From Bacteroidota bacterium (GTDB lineage: Bacteria; Bacteroidota; Bacteroidia; Bacteroidales; Prolixibacteraceae), in assembly GCA_030691295.1 (NCBI GenBank), contig JAUYEQ010000245.1:1-6283 (forward strand): a DNA stretch of 6,283 bases, in the 5' to 3' direction. Positions 1 to 4,765 of the stretch are shown piece by piece; within the stretch, counting starts at the first letter, position 1, and the number at the start of each line of letters is the position of its first letter. The notes beneath the pieces are model-generated. The model ran no database searches. It had not been told where the DNA came from and was given only the letters and a program-made list of their open reading frames with translations. The translations under genes and the position numbers were made by a program.

Positions 1-2
1 CG

Positions 3-464
3 GGTAGCAAATACTATTACAAAAGCGGATTTCCCGGGCATTTGTCCATTGCCGTTTCAGAAGGAAAATTCACCAATACCGATGAGAAACTTGGCGGTAT
101 TAAAGTTGCTGAATCAGCTTTATTTAACAGGCATAAAGTCAAATTTCAGTCTGATGTTGCCATAAATAAAGCATTTGAAAACTTCAGTAAAATAAAAGGC
201 AAGAGGTTTTTACTTAAAATGCATCTCAATAGCGAACAAAAGCAGAGACTCATTGAACTTACAGGCAAGCAAATTGGAAGACCTTACAGCATTTTAGCGC
301 CTAAAAATGGCCAAGCTAGATTTAATTGTGCAACTTTTGTCCGTTGGGCGATTCTAGAAGTCACCAGATTCGATTTGGATATTGATGGTGGGCGTATTGT
401 GTTCCCAAATGACATTTTGAAGAGCTCCCGGTTCGACAACCCTGGTGACAGGATAAGGTTTTAG
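3..464 (+). CDS. C-terminal part of a possible permuted papain-fold (NlpC/P60-like) protein, 5' truncated by the window edge
   Basis: The frame is open from the first complete codon at position 3 to a TAG stop at 462-464, giving 153 residues. A TTG at 42 could be read as a start, but the upstream codons (reading GSKYYYKSGFPGH) look like continuing protein, so the true start is probably outside the window. Two motifs stand out: GHLSIAV, with the His at visible residue 13, and NCATFVRWAI, with the Cys at residue 109. The order His then Cys, with Asn just before the Cys, resembles the circularly permuted papain-fold group (LRAT, YaeF/YiiX, permuted NlpC/P60), where the Cys starts a helix late in the domain. 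The middle (residues 45-90) is charged and poorly recognisable. No membrane segment is visible. If the assignment is right it would be a hydrolase or acyltransferase acting on an amide or ester bond; the substrate is unknown. The gene converges with the exporter operon, leaving 68 bp between the stop codons, and need not be related to it. Confidence 0.6.
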   Translation, partial: GSKYYYKSGFPGHLSIAVSEGKFTNTDEKLGGIKVAESALFNRHKVKFQSDVAINKAFENFSKIKGKRFLLKMHLNSEQKQRLIELTGKQIGRPYSILAPKNGQARFNCATFVRWAILEVTRFDLDIDGGRIVFPNDILKSSRFDNPGDRIRF

Positions 465-532
465 TAAAAACCCCAAATGACCGCCGAATGAAAATTCTCG
501 CCATGAACGCAGTCTGAAGATTATTCTCCCTA

Positions 533-1651
533 TTATGCCGTTTTTCGGTATCTCCACACCGCCAGACTCAAAAAGGTGAATCCTAAAATACAAAGCGCAA
601 CAAACTCGTGAATCAAATCGCCGAAGTTTGATCCTTTGAGCACGACCATCCGCATCACTTTCATAAAGTGGAAAACCGGATTGGCTTCGTTAACCACCTG
701 AGCCCAATGTGGCATACTGTCAACCGGAGTAAAAATACCGCCCATCAGGATAAAAATCATCATGAAAAAATAAGTGACAAACATAACTTGCTGCTGGGTG
801 TCGGCAACGGTTGAAATAAGTAGGCCCAGGCCCAGAATGCCCAGTAGGTACAAAATCCCGAATCCGAAAACCAGCCACAGACTGCCAACAATTGGGAGAT
901 TGAAAACCACTTTGGCAATCAGTAATCCGAATGATAAATCAAACAATGCGATGACTACAAAAGGAATTAGTTTCCCGGTTAGAAACTGGATTTTTTTAAT
1001 CGGAGTCACATTGAGCTGTTCGATCGTACCCTGTTCCTTTTCCTTTACCAAGCTCATCCCAGAGAGAAACAGCCCGATAAGTGTAACCAATATGGCTAAA
1101 ACTCCCGGAGCCATATACCATTTGTATTCGAGTTCGGAGTTATACCAGTAGCGGGAAATCGTATTGATTTGGTACGGAGGATTAAATTCGGGAAGTCCTT
1201 TCCATTCGGCAATGATGTTTTTGTTAAAATCGCGGATGACCGATGCGGCATACGAATAGCCCAGTTGAGCAGCCTGCCCGTCGATGGCATTCACGAGCAA
1301 TTGCAAACTGGCTTTGTCGTCGCGGATTAAGTCGCGCTCAAATCCTTGTGGAATAACCAAAACCATATCGTCAGCGTTTCGCAAAAGTTCATTTTCGCCA
1401 TCTTCAGGATCGAACGAGGTATTGTTGATTGTGAAGAACGGCGAAGCTTCGAGTTTACCTGCTAATTCGCGCGAGGTGGATGACAGATCTTTATCGACCA
1501 GAAAAATATCGACGTTTTTCAGATCGTAAGTGGCCGCAAAAACCAACACCAACATTTGCAGCAGCGGAATCATCACGATCATCCGGAGCATTACTTTGTT
1601 ACGCTTTACCTGAATAAACTCTTTTTGTATGACGTAAAATATTGTTTTCAT
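533..1651 (-). CDS. ABC-2 type transporter permease, YbhR-like (permease B)
   Basis: This 372-residue inner-membrane protein is the last gene of the exporter operon. Its layout is that of the six-helix ABC-2 exporter permeases. A cytoplasmic N-terminal segment (residues 1-20, with KEF at 10-12) precedes helix 1 (about 22-41). A large periplasmic domain follows (about 43-175), then five more helices near 180-200, 228-250, 255-281, 288-306 and 347-366. The cytoplasmic loop after helix 2 carries EKEQGT (204-209) followed by VTPIKK, the coupling region that contacts the ATPase. WYNSELEYKW (169-178) before helix 2 and DTQQQ (284-288) closely match what I recall of E. coli YbhR, so this is probably the YbhR counterpart. 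It should pair with the permease encoded at 2251-3360. ATG at 1649-1651 is the natural start. No Shine-Dalgarno sequence is visible; five bases upstream the repeat array begins. The 599-bp gap to the upstream permease gene is filled by an inserted gene and repeats. Confidence 0.93.
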   Translation of the reverse strand: MKTIFYVIQKEFIQVKRNKVMLRMIVMIPLLQMLVLVFAATYDLKNVDIFLVDKDLSSTSRELAGKLEASPFFTINNTSFDPEDGENELLRNADDMVLVIPQGFERDLIRDDKASLQLLVNAIDGQAAQLGYSYAASVIRDFNKNIIAEWKGLPEFNPPYQINTISRYWYNSELEYKWYMAPGVLAILVTLIGLFLSGMSLVKEKEQGTIEQLNVTPIKKIQFLTGKLIPFVVIALFDLSFGLLIAKVVFNLPIVGSLWLVFGFGILYLLGILGLGLLISTVADTQQQVMFVTYFFMMIFILMGGIFTPVDSMPHWAQVVNEANPVFHFMKVMRMVVLKGSNFGDLIHEFVALCILGFTFLSLAVWRYRKTA

Positions 1652-1656
1652 AAATA

Positions 1657-1741
1657 AGTGCCTAAAGTGTCTAAAGTTCGGAGTGCCTAGATTAAAAAGT
1701 GTCTAGAGTGCGAAGTGCCTAAAATGCCTAGAGTAAAGTTG
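1657..1741. repeat. 16-bp-period array built on AGTGCCTAA/G words
   Basis: Nine-base words of the form AGTGYCTAR recur at 1657, 1666, 1682, 1698, 1714 and (as AATGCCTAG) 1723. From 1666 to 1729 they fall on an exact 16-base period: units start at 1666, 1682, 1698 and 1714, each a nine-base word followed by seven more variable bases. The array ends in TAAAGTTG (1734-1741). It lies directly upstream of permease B, ending five bases before its ATG, in place of any ribosome-binding site. The same words run in the opposite orientation from 1761 onward, so the two arrays can pair. Confidence 0.85.
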
Positions 1742-1760
1742 TCGAAGTTCCGTGTTTTTT

Positions 1761-1830
1761 CAACTTTAGGCACTCCCAACTTTAGCTCACTCCGAACTTC
1801 TTTTGATCTAGTTCACTCCGCACTTCTTTT
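1761..1830. repeat. Oppositely oriented array, including the proximal copy of a 39-bp direct repeat
   Basis: Positions 1761-1799 match 2214-2252 at 36 of 39 bases (differences T/C, C/A and T/C), so the four-helix-bundle gene lies between two direct copies. The same stretch is the reverse complement of words in the 1657-1741 array: 1763-1774 with 1657-1668 (12 bases), 1788-1797 with 1676-1685 (10 bases), and 1761-1768 with 1734-1741 (8 bases). A second internal duplication is seen at 1788-1804 and 1814-1830 (16 of 17 bases). The last two bases overlap the stop codon of the four-helix-bundle gene. Confidence 0.85.
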
Positions 1831-2185
1831 ATTTCATGTTTTTCCCAATTGATGTAAAAATGGAGAGTAATTCATTCGCTTCTTTTATTGTATTTTGAAG
1901 TGTCTGATTTTCTGCCCATTCCAATTCTTCAATAATTTCAAGCCAATAAACAGTTTCACTGGCTTCACTTTCAGCAATACTAATTTTATTTGAAAAATCA
2001 GCCTTGCTTCTGGCCCGATTTGCTTCGCGATAATTTGCACCAATACTTGTTCCTGATTTTGTAATTTGATTTCGGATTACCCTACTTTCGGGAGTATTTG
2101 GTAACGAGCATGACAGTTTAATGATTGTAATTGAAAAAATCTTTGTCCTTTTTTCTAACTGTTTTGCAAACTCTTTATTTTCCAT
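1829..2185 (-). CDS. Four-helix-bundle protein of the 23S rRNA intervening-sequence (S23/IVP) family
   Basis: This 118-residue soluble, mostly helical protein matches the family named for proteins encoded in intervening sequences of 23S rRNA in Leptospira and others (PF05635/TIGR02436). The hallmarks are all present: the LPNTPESRVIRNQITKSGTS block (about 28-47), SIGANYREANRARSK (47-61), and the IAESEASETVYWLEII stretch (70-85). The length is typical for the family. Members are common as scattered small genes in Bacteroidota. Their role is unsettled; the related Avd protein of diversity-generating retroelements is also a four-helix bundle, but no reverse transcriptase is seen here. The gene sits between two permease genes of one operon, is visibly more AT-rich than they are, and is framed by repeats, which suggests later insertion. 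ATG at 2183-2185 fits the family N-terminus; no Shine-Dalgarno sequence is seen. It may be carried by operon transcription. A role in the exporter is unlikely. Confidence 0.93.
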   Translation of the reverse strand: MENKEFAKQLEKRTKIFSITIIKLSCSLPNTPESRVIRNQITKSGTSIGANYREANRARSKADFSNKISIAESEASETVYWLEIIEELEWAENQTLQNTIKEANELLSIFTSIGKNMK

Positions 2186-2213
2186 TGTATGTTGATTAAT
2201 TGGTTGTTGTTTT

Positions 2214-2252
2214 CAACTCTAGGCACTCCAAACTCTAGCTCACTCCGAACTT
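2214..2252. repeat. Distal copy of the 39-bp direct repeat
   Basis: This stretch matches 1761-1799 at 36 of 39 bases and marks the upstream border of the four-helix-bundle unit. It contains two tandem halves, each with a CTCTAG core followed by a CACTCC word. Its outer end supplies the last two bases of the permease A stop codon (TAA, read on the minus strand at 2253-2251), so the repeat begins inside the stop codon. Confidence 0.85.
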
Positions 2253-3360
2253 ATTCCAGCCGTATTTTAAAATTCTTAATGCTCAAAGCAATAAACACAA
2301 AGGTCATAAACATCAGAATCAGGGTTTCTTTCCAGACAAACAGGATTCCGGTGCCTTTTAACATGATGTTTTTGATGATGACAATGAACCAACGCGGAGG
2401 CATGGCATGGCTTAGAATTCGCAGCGGAAGTGGCATGTTTTCAATCGGAAACATAAATCCTGAAAGCAAAATAGTGGGCAGCATCAACGCCAGTACAGAG
2501 ATAAACATGGCTACCATTTGGTTCGGCGCAATGGTTGAAATCAGGATTCCCAAACTCAGTGCCATCATAATAAACAGGAAACTTTCGGCCATCAGCAAAA
2601 TGAAACTTCCTTTAATTGGAACACCAAAGAAAAAGACTCCGATTAAAATGATGGTCAATGCGTTGATGAACGACAACAACAAATACGGAGTCACTTTTCC
2701 CAGCACAATCTGAATTGGTTTCAGGGGAGAGGCCAGCAAAACTTCCATCGTTCCGAGTTCTTTTTCTTTGCTTATGGAAATGGAAGTCATCATGGCCGAA
2801 ATCAACATCAGAATCATGGCCATAATGCCGGGTATAAACATGTAAACGCTTTTCAATCCTTCGTTGTAAAGCATCCTGACTTCAGTATAAATTTGGTTGG
2901 GCAATTGCAGATTCTGAAGTTTTTCTTTTTTTACGTAGTCGTTAATAATTCCGGAAGCATAATTGGTTAGGATTCGGGCAGTGTTGGGGTCGGAAGCATC
3001 GGCCAGCAATTGCACTTCGGCTTTGCCATCGCGTTCCAGGCTCTTCTCAAATTCAGGCCCAAATGTGACCACCATTTTTACCTTACCTTTCCGGAAAACA
3101 TCTTCCACATCGTCGCCCGGCATCAATTCTTCGCCCAATACAAAATAGCCCGACGACACCAATTTCGAAGTAATTTCGCGGGTTGTGTTATCGTGCGACA
3201 GATCGAGAATCGCAATTTTCGAATTCTGAATATCAGTATTGATCACTTTCCCGAATAGCAGCAACTGCACAATTGGTAAAAGAAAAATGATCATCATCGT
3301 TCGCGGATCACGAAAAATGTGCAAAAATTCTTTTTTGAGAAATCCTATAAATTGTTTCAT
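2251..3360 (-). CDS. ABC-2 type transporter permease, YbhS-like (permease A)
   Basis: This 369-residue inner-membrane protein is the first of the two exporter permeases. The N-terminus has KEFLHIFRDPRTM (10-22), the amphipathic entry helix with the RDPR motif usual in this family. Helix 1 (about 22-40) and a periplasmic domain (about 42-170) follow, then helices near 173-196, 223-246, 254-276, 283-304 and 343-361. SKEKELGTMEVLLASPLK (197-214) is the coupling loop between helices 2 and 3. It is clearly homologous to permease B but well diverged, as expected for a heterodimeric channel. Gene order (adaptor, ATPases, permease, permease) makes it the YbhS counterpart. ATG at 3358-3360 is preceded at good spacing by GGAGG, which is part of a G-rich dispersed repeat. 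The stop codon overlaps a repeat on the downstream side. The exact substrate cannot be read from the sequence. Confidence 0.93.
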   Translation of the reverse strand: MKQFIGFLKKEFLHIFRDPRTMMIIFLLPIVQLLLFGKVINTDIQNSKIAILDLSHDNTTREITSKLVSSGYFVLGEELMPGDDVEDVFRKGKVKMVVTFGPEFEKSLERDGKAEVQLLADASDPNTARILTNYASGIINDYVKKEKLQNLQLPNQIYTEVRMLYNEGLKSVYMFIPGIMAMILMLISAMMTSISISKEKELGTMEVLLASPLKPIQIVLGKVTPYLLLSFINALTIILIGVFFFGVPIKGSFILLMAESFLFIMMALSLGILISTIAPNQMVAMFISVLALMLPTILLSGFMFPIENMPLPLRILSHAMPPRWFIVIIKNIMLKGTGILFVWKETLILMFMTFVFIALSIKNFKIRLE

Positions 3361-3365
3361 AATGG

Positions 3366-3370
3366 CCTCC
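3366..3370 (-). promoter_or_regulatory. Shine-Dalgarno-like site for permease A, inside a repeat
   Basis: Read on the minus strand, GGAGG is followed by the five bases CCATT and then the permease A ATG. Spacing and sequence fit a strong ribosome-binding site, whereas the other complete exporter genes and both inserted genes here show none. The site belongs to a CCTCCCCC word (plus strand) that is duplicated at 3365-3373 and 3378-3386. It may therefore be a by-product of the repeat rather than a selected site. Confidence 0.5.
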
Positions 3371-3377
3371 CCCAGAA

Positions 3378-3412
3378 GCCTCCCCCAAACCCCCTCCGAA
3401 AGAGGGGGCTTA
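3378..3412. repeat. GC-rich hairpin repeat, copy 1
   Basis: The 35-base unit has a 7-bp perfect stem (3390-3396 with 3402-3408) around a 5-base loop. It matches the reverse complement of 3507-3541 at 27 of 35 bases without gaps. It lies upstream of permease A. Short G-rich intergenic repeats of this look, with runs like GGGGGTTTGGGGGAGGC nearby, are familiar in Bacteroidota genomes (from memory; not searched). Confidence 0.8.
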
Positions 3413-3506
3413 AAAAATCGGCATTTGATTGTAGTATTTTCATAGTAACATTTTAAACTTCCAAAATTTAGCGGAACTCATACGTCGTTCAGAACCCTCG
3501 GCACTT

Positions 3507-3541
3507 TAAGCCCTCCCTTGTGGGGAGGGTTTGGGTGGGGC
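3507..3541. repeat. GC-rich hairpin repeat, copy 2, inverted
   Basis: This is the inverted partner of 3378-3412, with its own 7-bp perfect stem (3511-3517 with 3523-3529) and a 5-base loop. It begins three bases after the ATPase 2 stop codon in the direction of transcription. The hairpin is not followed by a T run on the minus strand (the bases are CTTAAAG), so it does not look like an intrinsic terminator, though it could slow decay or pausing at this junction. The 94 bp between the two copies hold no convincing gene. Confidence 0.8.
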
Positions 3542-3543
3542 TT

Positions 3544-4266
3544 TTATCTAGCAATCTTCAGGAAAACCTCGTCCATATTCTTTGCTGAATATTGTTTTTT
3601 CAAATTTTCAGGTGTGTCGAGGGCTTCAATCCGTCCGGCGTTCATAATCGAAACGCGGTTGCAATATTCGGCTTCGTCCATGTAGTGCGTGGTTACAAAA
3701 ACGGTGATTCCCCGGTCGGACGCTTCGTAAATCAGATCCCAGAATTTACGTCGGGTGATCGGGTCAACTCCGCCGGTTGGTTCGTCTAAAAACACAATTT
3801 TTGGGTCGTGAAAAATAGCCACCGAAAAAGCTAGTTTCTGTTTCCAACCCAATGGCAGCGAGCCAATCAGCGAATCTTTTGCCGATTCAAGTCCCAGGTC
3901 TTTCAGTAATTTGTCTTGTTTCTCTTTTCGGTCGGCTGGAGAAATTCCATAAACTCCGGAGAAAAACCGGATGTTTTCGGCAACAGTCAAATCTTCGTAA
4001 AGCGAGAACTTCTGGCTCATGTAGCCAATGTTTCGCTTTACTTTTTCGGTCTCTTTGTAAATGTCGAAGCCAGCCACTTTTGCTTCGCCCGAAGTAGGAG
4101 AGGAGAGCCCGCACAGGATTTTCATGGCAGTAGTTTTTCCGGCACCGTTGGCTCCCAGAAATCCAAATATTTCGCCCTGGTAAACGTCGAAATTCAGATG
4201 ATCGTTTGCCACGAACGAACCGAATTTCTTCACCAGATTGCGTACTTCAATTACTTTTTCTTTCAT
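3544..4266 (-). CDS. ABC transporter ATP-binding protein (ATPase 2; like the C-terminal half of YbhF)
   Basis: This 240-residue nucleotide-binding domain powers the exporter. Visible motifs are Walker A GANGAGKT (38-45), Q-loop YMSQKFSLY with Gln 85, a signature region reading LPLGWKQKL (137-145), Walker B IVFLDEP (157-163), D-loop GGVDP (165-169) and H-loop TTHYMDEAE with His 194. The signature is not LSGGQ: Ser is replaced by Pro and the first Gly by Leu. From memory, LPLGW is typical of the second half of YbhF-like tandem ATPases, so this is a family feature and not decay. It would complement ATPase 1, which keeps a canonical signature but lacks the Q-loop Gln and H-loop His. The C-terminus (MDEVFLKIAR) ends soon after the core, as in CcmA/DrrA-type ATPases. 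ATG at 4264-4266 gives the expected start. The 183-bp gap to permease A is occupied by hairpin repeats, and the 498-bp gap upstream by a GxxExxY unit. Confidence 0.95.
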   Translation of the reverse strand: MKEKVIEVRNLVKKFGSFVANDHLNFDVYQGEIFGFLGANGAGKTTAMKILCGLSSPTSGEAKVAGFDIYKETEKVKRNIGYMSQKFSLYEDLTVAENIRFFSGVYGISPADRKEKQDKLLKDLGLESAKDSLIGSLPLGWKQKLAFSVAIFHDPKIVFLDEPTGGVDPITRRKFWDLIYEASDRGITVFVTTHYMDEAEYCNRVSIMNAGRIEALDTPENLKKQYSAKNMDEVFLKIAR

Positions 4267-4280
4267 GAGGATACAAATTT

Positions 4281-4312
4281 ACCACAGAGTTACACGGAGT
4301 ATTTGCACAGAG
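4281..4312. repeat. Left inverted repeat of the GxxExxY unit
   Basis: This 32-base stretch contains three CACAGAG-like words (at 4283, 4293 and 4306). It matches the reverse complement of 4735-4765 at 27 of 32 aligned columns, with one single-base gap. The outermost 19 bases (4281-4299) match at 17 of 19. It lies 14 bp upstream of the ATPase 2 start and 14 bp downstream of the GxxExxY stop codon. Confidence 0.85.
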
Positions 4313-4326
4313 TTTTTATGAGTTAA

Positions 4327-4698
4327 TTAGTTTGCTAAGCGCTTAATGCCATTCTTTAGTGATGAAACATTCAAGTTCAGTAAAAGTCCGATTTTACATC
4401 CGGATAACTTCAGGTAAGTTAGTACTTGTGCAATATGCACGTCAGTGAATGCTTCGATTGACTTTATCTCAATGACAACCCTGTTCTCAACCAATAAATC
4501 CATCCGATAACCAGCATCAAGTTTAACTTCTTTGTACACCAGCGGCAGCGATTTTTGTTTTTCCACCTTTAATCCGGACTGCTTTAATTCATAATACAAG
4601 CATTCTTCGTAGGCACTTTCCAATAATCCAGGTCCAAGTGCAGAATGAACCGAATAAGCACATTTCAGTATAAGTTCTGTGAGTTGGTTAATTTCCAT
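4327..4698 (-). CDS. GxxExxY protein, PD-(D/E)XK nuclease-fold family
   Basis: This 123-residue soluble protein has the family signature GLLESAY (24-30), that is Gly24, Glu27 and Tyr30, in the block LGPGLLESAYEECLYYEL. A PD-(D/E)XK-like core follows: Asp67 in YRMDLLV, then Glu77 and Lys79 in VVIEIKS, then Gln91 in the helix QVLTYLKLSG. These fit PF13366/TIGR04256. The set of acidic and Lys residues suggests a metal-dependent nuclease fold, but as far as I know no activity is firmly established for the family. Length is normal, so the gene appears intact. The start at 4696-4698 gives the usual N-terminus; no Shine-Dalgarno sequence is seen. The gene lies between two exporter ATPase genes and inside a 31-32-bp inverted repeat, which points to insertion as a unit rather than a role in export. 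It shares its strand with the operon and could be read through with it. Confidence 0.93.
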   Translation of the reverse strand: MEINQLTELILKCAYSVHSALGPGLLESAYEECLYYELKQSGLKVEKQKSLPLVYKEVKLDAGYRMDLLVENRVVIEIKSIEAFTDVHIAQVLTYLKLSGCKIGLLLNLNVSSLKNGIKRLAN

Positions 4699-4734
4699 TG
4701 CAAAATATTTAGATAATTATATTTCTCATTATAA

Positions 4735-4765
4735 CTCGGTGCATTACTCTGTGAAACTCTGTGGT
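4735..4765. repeat. Right inverted repeat of the GxxExxY unit
   Basis: This 31-base partner of 4281-4312 has CTCTGTG words at 4747 and 4757 and a variant CTCGGTG at 4735. Its outer end, base 4765, is also the last base of the ATPase 1 TAA stop codon. On the inner side about 36 AT-rich bases separate it from the GxxExxY start codon. Confidence 0.85.

Larger units (their letters stand above)
1657..2252 (-). mobile_element. Candidate insertion cassette: four-helix-bundle gene plus flanking repeats
   Basis: The unit fills the junction between permease A (stop at 2251-2253) and permease B (start at 1649-1651). It has a 39-bp repeat at the upstream end (2214-2252), the small gene, a second copy of the repeat (1761-1799), and then the inverted 16-bp-period array (1657-1741). 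Permease genes of this exporter type normally lie close together, so the roughly 600-bp filling is best explained by an insertion. No transposase, integrase or clear target-site duplication is present, so movement would need outside enzymes or recombination between repeats. The boundaries are approximate and the mobility is an inference. Confidence 0.4.
4281..4765 (-). mobile_element. Candidate insertion cassette: GxxExxY gene between inverted repeats
   Basis: An inverted repeat of 31-32 bp encloses one intact 123-codon gene and little else, in a total of 485 bp. It interrupts the two ATPase genes, which are fused into one protein in E. coli YbhF and so belong side by side. The right end overlaps the stop codon of ATPase 1 by one base. 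The structure resembles a miniature element with terminal inverted repeats and a cargo gene, but I see no target-site duplication and no transposase. Whether the nuclease-fold protein takes part in its own movement is unknown. Confidence 0.45.

Noticed and set aside
457..472. Short hairpin GGTTTT/AAAACC overlapping the stop codon of the left-edge gene, considered as a terminator
   Set aside because: The stem is only six mostly A-T pairs and is not followed by a T run on either strand, so it is too weak to call a terminator.
774..1151. Plus-strand open frame of 125 codons opposite permease B
   Set aside because: It is antisense to a well-supported permease gene, has no recognisable domain, and its composition follows from the opposite strand.
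1657..1830. The 16-bp-period array, considered as a CRISPR array
   Set aside because: Units are too short, touch each other without unique spacers of constant length, and run in both orientations; no cas gene is present.
1829..2185. The four-helix-bundle gene, considered as the Avd protein of a diversity-generating retroelement
   Set aside because: There is no reverse transcriptase, template repeat or variable-repeat target in the window, and the sequence fits the S23/IVP branch better.
2189..2713. Plus-strand open frame of 174 codons opposite permease A
   Set aside because: It is antisense to conserved permease helices; the Ile, Met and Asn-rich product is what complementing those codons gives.
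3413..3506. The spacer between the two GC-rich hairpins, considered as a small RNA or gene
   Set aside because: No conserved structure, promoter or convincing frame is visible beyond the start of the 28-codon frame reported separately.
4274..4281. TAAATTTG on the minus strand just before ATPase 2, matching the Bacteroidota minus-7 promoter consensus TAnnTTTG
   Set aside because: No TTG is found at the expected minus-33 distance, the sequence is AT-rich, and transcription from it would start almost at the ATG. A chance match is likely.
3916..4326. Plus-strand open frame of 136 codons opposite ATPase 2
   Set aside because: It covers the Walker A and Q-loop coding region in antisense and shows no features of its own.
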